Shown here: positions 1 to 9,575 of the stretch, piece by piece
Numbering within the stretch: the first letter of the stretch is position 1
Layout: every line of letters starts with the position of its first letter
Assembly (NCBI RefSeq): GCF_042646205.1
Contig: NZ_JBHRTF010000003.1
Span: 558,001-622,000, forward strand
Length of the DNA stretch: 64,000 bases
Reading direction: 5' to 3'
Source: Cellvibrio fontiphilus_A
GTDB taxonomy: Bacteria > Pseudomonadota > Gammaproteobacteria > Pseudomonadales > Cellvibrionaceae
Notes under the pieces: generated by a model
Seen by the model: the letters and a program-made list of their open reading frames with translations, nothing else
Told to the model about the DNA's origin: nothing
The model's database searches: none
Translations under genes and position numbers: made by a program

Positions 1-1521
1 TTGCAACAGTGCCTCTATCGATAGTCGCGCATGTGAATAAACGGTTGTACTGGTAATTTTATTACCAAAATTGCCTTCCAGAGTGATATTGCTTTCTGCA
101 TTGTGTTTGTACAAATTAAGGCTTTCTTGATGCTCTTCACCGATATCGTAATGTTTGCTTAGTGCTGAGTGGTGCGCACCGTCGGCAGCAAACCCGAAGT
201 CCATCCCAAATAAATATATTTCATTGAAGCCAAGAGCGGCTGAAAAGGCCATTCCGGTATTGCCAACCGTGGGGTTAGACAGGGCCATATTAATTACAAA
301 TTGCTCTTCCCCAATATATTGGCAAATAAAATGGGTTCCCAAGTCATTGCTCTTCATGCCCATGCCCACGGTATTGAACAGTGCGTATGTGTCCGGGTGG
401 ACAGTATTTAGGCCAAGCAAAATTATTTCTTTACGAATTTCTTCTGTAGTGGAGGTCTCAATCCATTCAACAACCGGTCGAGTACGCTCCATTTCAATAT
501 GGAAGTCAGGTTTGATTCCTAGTTTTATTAGTGACCCCAATGCGGTGCCGCAAGAAAAAATAACGGCTTTGTCTCTATTCGCGAGTAAAAAATCTTTTGC
601 TTTATCTAATGAAGGGCCGTTGGCAATTACGAATGCAGGTTTGTCACGATAATTTTGATTTAACAAAACATGGTCGCGCAATATGGGAACTTCATTGCGG
701 TAGTTGGCAACTGAGTGCGACAGGCTGATTTGCTCATCATCAAAATAACCCATAGCACCTATCAAAGTTGGCAGTTTTTCAAAGAACATTGATGTAGTGG
801 CCTTCATTTCAGGGCTACTCAGATGATCAAAGAAATTTGGTTTTGCTGCATTGAACAAGCCTATTTGATTGAGATACACACGGATTTGCTCATAACATTC
901 ATCCGGTGTTTGACCGAGAATCAAATTAAATGTGGTGTTCTCACGATCAAAGTGCTCATAGAGTTTGTGCCAATCCAGGGTGTGTAATGCAGCGTAAAAA
1001 ATGTCTTCATGTGGTTCGATGATGCATAAATGCTTGATATCAGTCACTTGGAGTAGCTGCGTTATGTGAAATCCCAAGCCTATTCCCATTACCAGCATAA
1101 ATTGTGTTTCTTGCTCCAATGGAACCATGATGTTGGTGAGTTCTTTGGAGTTTATATAGTCAATCAATGGATTCATTTTACTGATGTGAGCATCATTTTC
1201 TGCATCCAACGCTTTGGTTGTACGAGCGAGCACCCGGTAGCGCGATGGATAAAGTTTGTATTGATTGACGTATTCCTGACAAAAAATTAGCGGGTCTTTG
1301 TTAAATACAGGAGAGTTTCCCATATCAGCATTAACGAGGTTGATATAGCCCTCAGGCATTAACATCATTTTAATTTTTGTGGGTATGTAGTTTCGATACT
1401 TATTGTAAATAGTCGGTTCAGCCTGACTAAAAAACTCCATGTTTTTTTGAAACATCATCTCCAGTTCAAGATTTTTTTGTTTGAGTTCTGCTTGGCGAAT
1501 GATTTCTTGGAGCTGATCCAT
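1..1521 (-). CDS. MAF/DUF115 family motility-associated glycosyltransferase (partial, C-terminus outside window)
   Basis: I translated this frame directly: 507 codons are open and the gene runs off the left edge, so the C-terminus is missing. It starts at an ATG at 1521 preceded by an AGAGGC-like ribosome-binding site. The central part carries the DUF115 (6-hydroxymethylpterin diphosphokinase MptE-like) signature, FVIANGPSLD at about residues 294-302, then a block beginning FSCGTALGSLIKLGIKPDFH. In polarly flagellated gammaproteobacteria such proteins (motility-associated factors) transfer nonulosonic acids to flagellin in the cytoplasm and sit in flagellar glycosylation islands. Family membership is well supported. 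The flagellin role is inferred from the family, because no flagellar gene is visible in the window. Confidence 0.8.
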   Translation of the reverse strand, partial: MDQLQEIIRQAELKQKNLELEMMFQKNMEFFSQAEPTIYNKYRNYIPTKIKMMLMPEGYINLVNADMGNSPVFNKDPLIFCQEYVNQYKLYPSRYRVLARTTKALDAENDAHISKMNPLIDYINSKELTNIMVPLEQETQFMLVMGIGLGFHITQLLQVTDIKHLCIIEPHEDIFYAALHTLDWHKLYEHFDRENTTFNLILGQTPDECYEQIRVYLNQIGLFNAAKPNFFDHLSSPEMKATTSMFFEKLPTLIGAMGYFDDEQISLSHSVANYRNEVPILRDHVLLNQNYRDKPAFVIANGPSLDKAKDFLLANRDKAVIFSCGTALGSLIKLGIKPDFHIEMERTRPVVEWIETSTTEEIRKEIILLGLNTVHPDTYALFNTVGMGMKSNDLGTHFICQYIGEEQFVINMALSNPTVGNTGMAFSAALGFNEIYLFGMDFGFAADGAHHSALSKHYDIGEEHQESLNLYKHNAESNITLEGNFGNKITSTTVYSHARLSIEALLQ

Positions 1522-1662
1522 GGGTTGCCTCTGAATATATGACTGCCAAATAAATGACGTATAGCTAGTAAATTATCGAACTACGCAGTTTTTATGCCAG
1601 AAGTATAGTCACTTTGCTCCATATCACCATGATTTACTGTGTCTCACTATATTTCGAGCAAT

Positions 1663-1690
1663 AAAAAACCCGCATTGCTGCGGGTTTTTT
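1663..1690 (-). terminator. Rho-independent terminator after acnB
   Basis: A perfect hairpin with arms AAACCCGCA and TGCGGGTTT is flanked by A and T runs. It lies 20 bases beyond the acnB stop codon and can act on the minus strand. Confidence 0.85.
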
Positions 1691-1709
1691 TGCGTTAACG
1701 CTTTTTGGC

Positions 1710-4328
1710 TTACACAGAGACAGTCTGGATTTCCACCGCTGCAATACGCTTGCCTTCATTGGCCGCGTTTTGGTAGCTCTCAATTTCATTGAAGTTGAGG
1801 TAGCGGTAAATATCAGCCGACATGCTGTCGATCTTCTGCGCGTAGTTCAGGTATTCCTCTGGTGTTGGCAGTTTACCCAATACCGCAGCGATTGCAGCCA
1901 GTTCGGCAGACGCCAGGTACACATCCGCACCTTCACCCAAACGGTTGGGGAAGTTTCGGGTAGAGGTGGATACTACAGTCGAGTTCTTCGCAACGCGCGC
2001 TTGGTTACCCATACACAATGAGCAGCCTGGCATTTCTGTGCGGGCACCTTTTACACCGTAAATGCTGTAGTAACCTTCTTCCATCAGTTGATGCGCATCC
2101 ATTTTGGTGGGTGGCGCAATCCACAAACGAGTGGTCAATGCATCTTTGGTGGCTGCCAACAACTTACCTGCAGCGCGGAAGTGACCTATGTTGGTCATAC
2201 AGGAGCCGATGAATACTTCATCAATCTTCGCTCCTTGTACTTCAGACAACACTTTCACATCGTCCGGGTCATTCGGGCAGGCGAGGATAGGTTCTTTGAT
2301 GTCAGCCAAGTCGATGTCAATGATTGCCGCATATTCTGCGTCGGCATCCGCTTCCATCAGCACTGGGTTTGCCAGCCACTCTTCCATCTTGCGTGCGCGA
2401 CGCTCAATGGTGCGTACATCGCCGTAACCCTGTTCGATCATCCAGCGCAGCATGGTGATGTTGGATTTCAGGTACTCGATGATTGGCTCTTTATCCAGCT
2501 TGATAGTACAACCAGCAGCAGAGCGCTCGGCAGAAGCATCAGAGATTTCAAACGCTTGTTCTACTTTCAGGTTAGGCAAGCCTTCTACTTCAAGGATGCG
2601 GCCAGAGAAGATGTTCTTCTTGCCCTTCTTCTCTACAGTCAACAAGCCTTGCTTGATCGCGTACAAAGGAATGGCGTTAACCAGATCGCGCAAGGTGATG
2701 CCTGGTTGCAATTCGCCTTTAAAGCGAACCAAAACTGATTCAGGCATATCCAGTGGCATAACACCTGTTGCTGCCGCAAACGCAACCAAACCAGAACCGG
2801 CAGGGAAGGAGATGCCAATCGGGAAACGGGTGTGCGAATCGCCGCCGGTACCTACGGTGTCAGGCAGCAACATACGGTTCAACCATGAGTGAATGATGCC
2901 GTCGCCCGGACGCAGGGAAACACCGCCGCGCGTCATGATGAAGTCGGGCAGGGTGTGTTGGGTTTCGATATCAACAGGCTTTGGATAAGCAGCGGTGTGG
3001 CAGAAAGACTGCATGGTCAAGTCGGCAGAGAACCCCAAACACGCCAAATCTTTCAGCTCATCGCGGGTCATTGGGCCGGTGGTGTCCTGTGAACCTACGG
3101 TAGTCATCTTTGGCTCGCAGTAGGTGCCGGGGCGAATACCTTGTACGCCGCAGGCCTTGCCTACCATTTTTTGCGCGAGGGTATAGCCTTTGCCAGTATC
3201 AGCAGGTGCTTGTGGCAAACGGAACAAAGTGCTTGGTGGTAAGCCCAGCGATTCACGTGCTTTGCTGGTCAAACCGCGACCGATAATCAATGGGATACGG
3301 CCGCCTGCTTGAACCTCATCCAGTAACACGTCTGATTTCAATTCAAATTCAGAAATCACGGCGCCAGTAGTAGCATTGAGGATTTTGCCTTCGTATGGGC
3401 GAATTTCAATCACATCGCCCATGTTCAGTTGATCAACGGGAGCTTCAAATACTAAAGCACCGGCGTCTTCCATGGTGTTGTAGAAAATGGGGGCTACTTT
3501 GCCGCCAATGCATACACCACCGGTACGCTTGTTGGGTACGCCCGGAATATCGTCACCGATAAACCAAAGTACAGAGTTGGTAGCAGACTTACGTGAAGAA
3601 CCGGTACCAACAACATCACCTACAAATGCCAGAGGATAACCTTTGGTTTTCAGTGCTTCGATTTGTTGGATTGGACCTACAGAGCCCGGTTGATCTGGAG
3701 TAATACCATCACGAGCCATTTTGAACATGGCCAATGCGTGCAGAGGGATGTCGGGTCGTGACCAGGCATCAGGTGCTGGTGACAAGTCATCGGTATTGGT
3801 TTCGCCGGTGACTTTGAAAACAGTAAGTTTGGTGCTTTCAGCAACTTTTGGCTTGCTGGTGAACCACTCGGCATCTGCCCAGGATTGCATCAGTGCCTTA
3901 GCGTGTGGGTTGCCGGCTTTTACTTTCTCTTCCACATCGTGGAAGGCATCGAACATTAGCAAGGTGTGCTTGAGTTGTTCGGCAGCCAGTGGTGCCAGAG
4001 TGGCATCATCGAGCAGGTTTACCAACGGTTCGATGTTGTAACCGCCGAGCATCATGCCGAGCAGTTTAATTGCGAGAGGCTTATCGATCAGGGGAGAGGA
4101 GGCTTCGTCTTTGAGAATTGCGCTCAGGAACGCGGCTTTTACATAGGCGGCTTCATCAACGCCGGGCGGAACGCGGTTGGTGATCAAATCCAGCAATACT
4201 TCAGCTTCACCAGCGGGGGGATTCTTCAGTAACTCTACCAATCCGGCAACTTGTTCGGCGTTTAAGGGTTTTGGTGGGATACCTTCTGCGGCGCGTTCTG
4301 CGACCTGTTTACGATAGGCTTCAAGCAC
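1710..4328 (-). CDS. acnB: Aconitate hydratase B
   Basis: AcnB interconverts citrate and isocitrate in the TCA cycle and may also act on 2-methylcitrate. It is a cytoplasmic 4Fe-4S enzyme. The protein is collinear with the AcnB family, with the N-terminal HEAT-like domain, swivel domain and catalytic domains in the AcnB order. Cluster ligands are visible in IGSCMTNIGH and PGCSLCMGNQARV near the C-terminus. I place the start at the GTG at 4328 (VLEAYRKQVAERAAEG), giving 872 residues, because AcnB proteins begin exactly there and GAGGA lies seven bases upstream. The frame stays open to an ATG at 4403, but those 25 extra residues have no family counterpart. It is followed by a terminator and appears monocistronic. 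Confidence 0.96.
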   Translation of the reverse strand: MLEAYRKQVAERAAEGIPPKPLNAEQVAGLVELLKNPPAGEAEVLLDLITNRVPPGVDEAAYVKAAFLSAILKDEASSPLIDKPLAIKLLGMMLGGYNIEPLVNLLDDATLAPLAAEQLKHTLLMFDAFHDVEEKVKAGNPHAKALMQSWADAEWFTSKPKVAESTKLTVFKVTGETNTDDLSPAPDAWSRPDIPLHALAMFKMARDGITPDQPGSVGPIQQIEALKTKGYPLAFVGDVVGTGSSRKSATNSVLWFIGDDIPGVPNKRTGGVCIGGKVAPIFYNTMEDAGALVFEAPVDQLNMGDVIEIRPYEGKILNATTGAVISEFELKSDVLLDEVQAGGRIPLIIGRGLTSKARESLGLPPSTLFRLPQAPADTGKGYTLAQKMVGKACGVQGIRPGTYCEPKMTTVGSQDTTGPMTRDELKDLACLGFSADLTMQSFCHTAAYPKPVDIETQHTLPDFIMTRGGVSLRPGDGIIHSWLNRMLLPDTVGTGGDSHTRFPIGISFPAGSGLVAFAAATGVMPLDMPESVLVRFKGELQPGITLRDLVNAIPLYAIKQGLLTVEKKGKKNIFSGRILEVEGLPNLKVEQAFEISDASAERSAAGCTIKLDKEPIIEYLKSNITMLRWMIEQGYGDVRTIERRARKMEEWLANPVLMEADADAEYAAIIDIDLADIKEPILACPNDPDDVKVLSEVQGAKIDEVFIGSCMTNIGHFRAAGKLLAATKDALTTRLWIAPPTKMDAHQLMEEGYYSIYGVKGARTEMPGCSLCMGNQARVAKNSTVVSTSTRNFPNRLGEGADVYLASAELAAIAAVLGKLPTPEEYLNYAQKIDSMSADIYRYLNFNEIESYQNAANEGKRIAAVEIQTVSV

Positions 4329-4688
4329 GGTTTTATCCTCATTAATGTAGGGGTTACTCCCTCGGCAGGATCTCTGCGTCGGAAGACTATCCATGGCCTT
4401 CATGGATGTCTAAGTAAGCTCAAACTGAGCAAACTTAATTTCACTGCATCTTCTCTGGTGCAGTGCTGATTTACCAAAAGCACGTTAAATCGGGCGCAGA
4501 GTATACCCTAAGCAATTCCTGCTGTTAATGTTCACAGGGCGCTGTTGGCCGGCTTTTGGGTCGGTATTTGAACCTGATTATGATAAGGTGAGCGCCGGTC
4601 TTACCCAGCGGTTGGACCTCGGCAATTTATCTGCAGCTATCGCAATCAGCGACAATAAATAATGATTACAAATAACAAGGGGATCAGT
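4329..4688. other. Divergent intergenic region between acnB and the SMP-30 lipoprotein gene
   Basis: About 360 bases must hold the promoters for acnB (leftward) and the lipoprotein gene (rightward). A short inverted repeat, CTGCATC...GGTGCAG, lies at about 4443-4464. I see no convincing sigma-70 boxes, riboswitch or small RNA. The only clear signal is the AAGGGG ribosome-binding site at the right edge. Confidence 0.4.
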
Positions 4689-5717
4689 ATGACAACCTTA
4701 TCCAAACCACTCCTGAAACTCGGACTGTTAACCGCCGTCTCGCTCGGGCTGATCGCCTGCGAACAACAATCCAACCAAGTCAGCACCGCCAGTTCTGTGC
4801 CGGTTTCTTCGGCAGGGGATAGCGCTATTTCATCCCTTGCTGCCAATGCGGCCTGTGAAGGTGTTGCACCCGAAGGTGATTTAATTCCTGAGCGCATAGT
4901 GGCGGCTAATAGCACTCGAACTGAGCCCGGACTTTATGAAGGTCCAGTCTGGATAAACGATTCCCTCTATTTTTCCGATTTTGTGTTCAGCGAGGGTTTT
5001 CCTTCCCGTATTCAAAAATTGGATGCCTCCGGGCAGATGGCAACGGTTCTGGCGGATTCGGGGAGTAATGGTCTGGCAGTCGATAACGATGGATTGTTGG
5101 TTGCGGGTACCCACAAATACAAAAGTGTGTCGCGCTACAATGTGGCGACTGGAGAGCGAACGTCAGTGGCCCAAACCTTTGCCGGCAACGTATTTAATTC
5201 GCCTAATGACATTGCCATCACCGCAGATGGAGTGATTTATTTCACTGATCCAGCCTTCCAGCGCGATGCTGCGCCCGGCGGCCAGGAAAAAACCGGTGTT
5301 TATCGCGTAGCTACAGACGGCACGGTTACCTTGGTTGACGACACTATCAGCAATCCTAATGGTGTGACTCTCTCGCCTGACGAATCTGTACTTTACGTAA
5401 ACGGTGGTGGTGAACAAGGTGTACTGCGTGCCTACGAAATTGTGGATGGTGTTCCGCAAGCGGGTAAGGATCTGGTGACAGGTATCCATATTCCCGATGG
5501 CATGGCGGTGGATTGTTTAGGCAATATCTACTTAACAGAGCATTTGTCACGTCAACTGCGTGTGTTTACACCACAAGGCGAACAAATAGCGCAAGCAAAA
5601 GTGGATGCCAACTTAACCAATGTCGCTTTTGGTGGTGCAGAAGGTACAACCCTGTTTTTAACGGGTGCCGGTTCGCTGTGGAAAATTGAACTTGGTATTA
5701 CTGGTTCTGCCTATTAA
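4689..5717 (+). CDS. SMP-30/gluconolactonase-like beta-propeller lipoprotein
   Basis: The 342-residue protein starts at the ATG at 4689 (AAGGGG upstream). It has a lipoprotein signal with n-region MTTLSKPLLK and lipobox LIAC, so it is probably anchored facing the periplasm or the cell surface. The body matches the SMP-30/gluconolactonase/LRE beta-propeller family: repeated blade motifs such as GLYEGPVWINDSLYFSD, NSPNDIAITADGVIYFTDP and NGVTLSPDESVLYVNG carry the Glu, Asn and Asp residues that bind the catalytic divalent metal in this family. Family members hydrolyse sugar lactones or related esters, and the substrate here is unknown. An upstream in-frame ATG at 4662 is less likely because the signal peptide and ribosome-binding site both point to 4689. 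Confidence 0.82.
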   Translation: MTTLSKPLLKLGLLTAVSLGLIACEQQSNQVSTASSVPVSSAGDSAISSLAANAACEGVAPEGDLIPERIVAANSTRTEPGLYEGPVWINDSLYFSDFVFSEGFPSRIQKLDASGQMATVLADSGSNGLAVDNDGLLVAGTHKYKSVSRYNVATGERTSVAQTFAGNVFNSPNDIAITADGVIYFTDPAFQRDAAPGGQEKTGVYRVATDGTVTLVDDTISNPNGVTLSPDESVLYVNGGGEQGVLRAYEIVDGVPQAGKDLVTGIHIPDGMAVDCLGNIYLTEHLSRQLRVFTPQGEQIAQAKVDANLTNVAFGGAEGTTLFLTGAGSLWKIELGITGSAY

Positions 5718-5736
5718 TTCGATTTATTTTTTACGT

Positions 5737-5768
5737 CAGGTGAAAGCCAAGGCTTCACCTGATTTTTT
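5737..5768 (+). terminator. Rho-independent terminator after the SMP-30 gene
   Basis: The arms CAGGTGAAAGCC and GGCTTCACCTG form a near-perfect stem followed by TTTTTT, 20 bases after the lipoprotein stop codon. Confidence 0.8.
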
Positions 5769-5778
5769 GTGATGTTTT

Positions 5779-6261
5779 ATGCTCGTATTAAAGCCCGTTA
5801 AAACACCCTGCGTAGGAATTTGCTCCACCGGCATTGGCGACAGCGTTTGCCGCGGTTGCAAACGTTTCGGTCATGAAGTGATTCATTGGAATGCCTACAC
5901 ACACGAGCAGCGCTTGTTAATTGCCCAGCGGTTGGAAAATTTCCTCGCGCAAATCGTCCAGAATATGATTCATATCAATGATGAAAAACTGCTGCTTGCG
6001 CAAATTAAACATCAGCAAATCCAATTCAAGGCTGAACAGAATCCCTACTGTTGGGTATTTGACTTGTTGCGCGCCGGAGCAAGTCAAATTCAGGATTTAA
6101 GCCACTATGGCTTGCACTTGCATCCACAGTGGATAGGCACACCCTTGACGGTCATTCGTGACAATATTGACAAGGATTTTTACGCGCTTTCCTGCGCACA
6201 TTACGAACGCTACATCTCACCCTGTTTCATCACTGCTGAAACTCTTGAACAACACGAATAG
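5779..6261 (+). CDS. DUF1289 domain protein
   Basis: This is a 160-residue cytoplasmic protein whose first 50 residues form a DUF1289 domain with the cysteine signature CVGICSTGIGDSVCRGCKR, which is expected to bind a metal. The C-terminal 110 residues match nothing I recognise; they contain no membrane segment. It lies 10 bases upstream of miaE on the same strand, so the two are probably co-transcribed. DUF1289 proteins have no established biochemical role. The ATG at 5779 is supported by the cysteine motif starting at residue 11. Confidence 0.78.
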   Translation: MLVLKPVKTPCVGICSTGIGDSVCRGCKRFGHEVIHWNAYTHEQRLLIAQRLENFLAQIVQNMIHINDEKLLLAQIKHQQIQFKAEQNPYCWVFDLLRAGASQIQDLSHYGLHLHPQWIGTPLTVIRDNIDKDFYALSCAHYERYISPCFITAETLEQHE

Positions 6262-6271
6262 TTTTTTATTT

Positions 6272-6880
6272 ATGAATGCTCTTGTCAAAATCCAACAATT
6301 CCTGCATTGCGAAACTCCTGATGCATGGGTGCAAAACGCGCTCGATAATCAAGCTTTGCTATTGCTTGATCACGCCAATTGCGAGAAAAAAGCGGCATCA
6401 ACGGCTATTAACCTCATGTTTCGCTACGTGGGCGATTTTGACATGATGAACAAAATGTCGCGCCTGGCCCGTGAAGAGTTGCGCCACTATGAGCAAGTGA
6501 TGGCGATTATGGAGGCGAGGGGAGTTGCTTACGAGCAAATAACACCCGGTCGCTACGCCGGCGAACTGCGCAAACTGGTGCGCACGTCAGAACCCGGCCG
6601 CTACATCGATACCCTCATCGTCGGCGCTATCATCGAAGCCCGCTCCTGCGAACGCTTCGCCAAACTCGCGCCTCATCTTGATGAAGAGTTACAAAAATTT
6701 TATTTATCTCTTCTCAAATCCGAATCCCGCCACTACGAAGATTACTTAACCCTCGCCAAACGCGCAGCACAAGGCGCTGATATTTCTGCACGTGTGCAAG
6801 AGTTTCTTGCGCTGGAAAAGACGTTGATTGAAGGTATCGACGAAGAGTTCAGGTTTCATTCGGCAGCCATTAATTCATAA
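6272..6880 (+). CDS. miaE: tRNA-(ms2io6A)-hydroxylase MiaE
   Basis: MiaE is a ferritin-fold non-haem diiron monooxygenase that hydroxylates the isopentenyl group of ms2i6A37 in tRNAs reading U-starting codons. The 202-residue protein has both iron-binding helices with ExxH-type ligands (EELRHYEQ and ESRHYEDY) plus the characteristic opening FLHCETPDAWVQNAL. I use the ATG at 6272. The frame is open back to 6158, but that stretch overlaps the upstream DUF1289 gene and has no counterpart in MiaE. No terminator follows before the GH9 gene. Confidence 0.92.
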   Translation: MNALVKIQQFLHCETPDAWVQNALDNQALLLLDHANCEKKAASTAINLMFRYVGDFDMMNKMSRLAREELRHYEQVMAIMEARGVAYEQITPGRYAGELRKLVRTSEPGRYIDTLIVGAIIEARSCERFAKLAPHLDEELQKFYLSLLKSESRHYEDYLTLAKRAAQGADISARVQEFLALEKTLIEGIDEEFRFHSAAINS

Positions 6881-6988
6881 GTTTTAAATCATCGTTATTA
6901 AATGTAAAACTTGTATGCCAGATTGTTATGTGCAAATAGACTATAAGTCGGTGTGATTGGCACCAACATAATAAATCTGGAGATACAC

Positions 6989-9499
6989 ATGGCATATCAG
7001 CTCGGTCAATGGCGGGGTTTGCTCGCTGTTTTTTCTATTTCTCTTCCTATTTTTCTTGCGTTGCCGGTTCAGGCAAAAAAAATTGACCTCGCATTAAACG
7101 ACAAAGACTATTTTGAAAAGCCCGGTTTGAATGTGCTGGTGTTTAGCAATTGGTATGACGGGCTATTTAGCGATTCCAAAACCAGTGCTGTTGAACTAAT
7201 CCATCACGGCGAGCGCACTGTCACTAATGGCGATGTGCGTTTGAATGCAACCCCGGAACAGTGGGATTTAACGCCTCTGTTCAAGGAGCGAAAAGTTAAT
7301 CGTGATGAACAATCGATTGAAGCGTTTTTGCACTATCCCGATGAGCAGTTTGATTTTTCGATTAAAGTCATTAAAAACGCAGCTGGTGTCTTGTTAACAG
7401 TTAACTTGCCAAAACCATTGCCAAAATCCCTGGAGGGAAAAGCAGGTTTTAATTTAGAGTTTTTGCCAGCTGCTTATTTTCATAAATCATTTTTGATGGA
7501 CGATAAAGCCGGTGGCTTTCCTGTTTATCCAACAGGCTTAAAAGAAATTAATGGTAAAGCTGATCCGGTTGCGCTCGCGCAAGGGCAGCATTTGGTGTTT
7601 GCACCGGAAGATGAGGAGCGCCGTGTGAGTATCCAGTCAGCGGGTGCGACGCTCGAACTGTATGACGGTCGTGGCAAAGCACAAAATGGCTGGTTTGTCG
7701 TGCGCAGTAAAATTCCTGCCAATAAAACCGGTGCGGTAATCGAGTGGCAAATTGAGGCGGCGACGGTAAAAAACTGGATTCGCAAACCAATGATTGCCCA
7801 TTCTCAAGTTGGCTATCATCCGGCACAGAAAAAAGTCGCGGTGATTGAATTGGATGCGCGCGACAAAAAAGTCCACAAAGCGAGCTTGGTCAAGATCAAT
7901 GCCGATGGCACTCGCAAAACGGTGCTGACTGAAAAGCCGACATCCTGGGGAAAATATTTGCGTTATGAATATCGCCAATTTGATTTTAGTAAAATTCAAA
8001 CGCCGGGTTTATATGCCATAACCTATGGCGACCAGCAAACCCACAGTTTCCGCATCGATAAAACGGTTTACCAGGCTGCATGGCACCCCACGCTGGATAT
8101 GTATTTGCCAGTGCAAATGGATCACGTGACGGTGAATGAATCTTATCGTATATGGCATGGTGCATCGCATTTGGATGATGCACTGCAAGCACCAGTAAAC
8201 CACGAACATTTTGATTTGTATGCGCAAGGGCCAACCACAGATACAAAATTTAAACCCGGTGAACATATTCCCGGCTTGAATATTGGCGGTTGGTACGATG
8301 CCGGTGATTACGATATCCGCACACAAACACAATACGATGTTGTCAATACGCTCGTCACAGCCTGGGAAACGTTTGGCCCCAAAAACAATAAGTTTGGTTT
8401 ATTACGCGACACTACCAGTGTGGATTACGCCAGAAAATTTGTGGATTTACACACTGCTGATGGTAAACCCGATGTGTTACAGCAGATTGAACACGGCACG
8501 CTCGCGTTGATCGCGCAACACCGTGCAATCGGCCATGCGATTCCAGGAATTGTAGAGGCGCATATCGATCAATATCATCACTTGGGTGACGGCATCACCA
8601 AAACAGATAATTTAATTTACGACCCTAAAATGGGAGAGCTGGAAACCGATGGTTTTAAAAGCGGAAAATTTGATGATCGCTGGGCGTTTACCAGTAAATC
8701 CTCTGCATTAAACTATGGTTCCGCGGCCGCACTTGCAGCTGCAAGTCGCGCACTGACCGGGTTCAATGACGAGCTTGCCAAAGAGTGTTTGGCAACAGCC
8801 AAAAAAGTCTGGGCAGATGAGGCTGCCAAGGCTAAACCCGACATGTTCCGGCACGGTAATACCACCGGCGGAAAGCTTGAACACGAACAGCTTAAAGCGG
8901 CTACTGAATTATTAATAAGTACGGGCGATACCCGATACGCGAAAGCGGTGGAAAAATTGTTGGGCGAGGTAGAGTTTGGATTTAATGCCTCTTGGTTTGT
9001 TCGCGCGATTCCCTATATGAATACTGATTTTAAGGCAGCTTTAAATACCAAGGCATTGGCTTACAGTGCGCAGCTTAAAGACCTAGAGGCGAAAAATCCG
9101 TTTGGTGTACCTATCACCGAAGGTGGTTGGGCTGGCAGTGGTGCAGTAATTCGTCATGCGCTGAATAACTATTTTATTCACAAAACATTTCCTGATGCAG
9201 TTGGTCGTGAATCGGTATTACAAGGGTTAAATTTTTTGTATGGCACACACCCCGCCCATAATCTCTCGCTGGTATCTAATGTAGGTACACGCAGTAAAGA
9301 GGTGGCTTATGGAATGAATCGCGCTGACTTCTCATTTATTTCTGGTGGGATTGTGCCAGGTATTCTTATCCTAAAGCCCGACTACCCGGAGAACCATGAA
9401 GACTGGCCTTTCTTTTGGGGGCAAAACGAATATGTTGTTAACCTTGCTGCCAGTTATATCTTTCTTGTTAATGCTGCAGAAGACTTGTTAAAAGAATAG
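6989..9499 (+). CDS. Secreted glycoside hydrolase family 9 enzyme
   Basis: The 836-residue protein starts at 6989 (CTGGAGA upstream) with a signal peptide ending near PVQA. An N-terminal beta-rich region and an Ig-like cellulase N-domain (about residues 275-370) precede an (alpha/alpha)6 GH9 catalytic domain. GH9 landmarks are visible: the DAGD motif with base/nucleophile-water aspartates D437 and D440, a histidine block at GTHPAHN, and the C-terminal acid E814 in FFWGQNEYVVNLAASY. GH9 enzymes are inverting beta-glucanases, with some exo-glucosaminidases or glucosidases among Ig-GH9 forms. There is no CBM or serine linker, which suggests a periplasmic enzyme on soluble oligosaccharides rather than on crystalline cellulose. 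Substrate is inferred, not shown. Confidence 0.88.
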   Translation: MAYQLGQWRGLLAVFSISLPIFLALPVQAKKIDLALNDKDYFEKPGLNVLVFSNWYDGLFSDSKTSAVELIHHGERTVTNGDVRLNATPEQWDLTPLFKERKVNRDEQSIEAFLHYPDEQFDFSIKVIKNAAGVLLTVNLPKPLPKSLEGKAGFNLEFLPAAYFHKSFLMDDKAGGFPVYPTGLKEINGKADPVALAQGQHLVFAPEDEERRVSIQSAGATLELYDGRGKAQNGWFVVRSKIPANKTGAVIEWQIEAATVKNWIRKPMIAHSQVGYHPAQKKVAVIELDARDKKVHKASLVKINADGTRKTVLTEKPTSWGKYLRYEYRQFDFSKIQTPGLYAITYGDQQTHSFRIDKTVYQAAWHPTLDMYLPVQMDHVTVNESYRIWHGASHLDDALQAPVNHEHFDLYAQGPTTDTKFKPGEHIPGLNIGGWYDAGDYDIRTQTQYDVVNTLVTAWETFGPKNNKFGLLRDTTSVDYARKFVDLHTADGKPDVLQQIEHGTLALIAQHRAIGHAIPGIVEAHIDQYHHLGDGITKTDNLIYDPKMGELETDGFKSGKFDDRWAFTSKSSALNYGSAAALAAASRALTGFNDELAKECLATAKKVWADEAAKAKPDMFRHGNTTGGKLEHEQLKAATELLISTGDTRYAKAVEKLLGEVEFGFNASWFVRAIPYMNTDFKAALNTKALAYSAQLKDLEAKNPFGVPITEGGWAGSGAVIRHALNNYFIHKTFPDAVGRESVLQGLNFLYGTHPAHNLSLVSNVGTRSKEVAYGMNRADFSFISGGIVPGILILKPDYPENHEDWPFFWGQNEYVVNLAASYIFLVNAAEDLLKE

Positions 9500-9518
9500 T
9501 GGCGGGGCGTTATACAGT

Positions 9519-9552
9519 AAAAAGCCGCAGTGATGAGCTGCGGCTTTTTTAT
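9519..9552. terminator. Bidirectional terminator between GH9 and mltD
   Basis: The arms AAAAGCCGCAG and CTGCGGCTTTTTT form an 11-bp stem with A and T flanks between two convergent genes, so it can serve both. Confidence 0.85.
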
Positions 9553-9575
9553 TGGGCTTGTATTAATTTTTATAA

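Noticed and set aside
155..652. Open frame of 165 codons on the plus strand
   Set aside because: It lies entirely antisense to the well-supported MAF/DUF115 gene and its translation has no recognisable motif.
2088..2738. Open frame of 216 codons on the plus strand
   Set aside because: Antisense shadow of acnB, whose family match is unequivocal.
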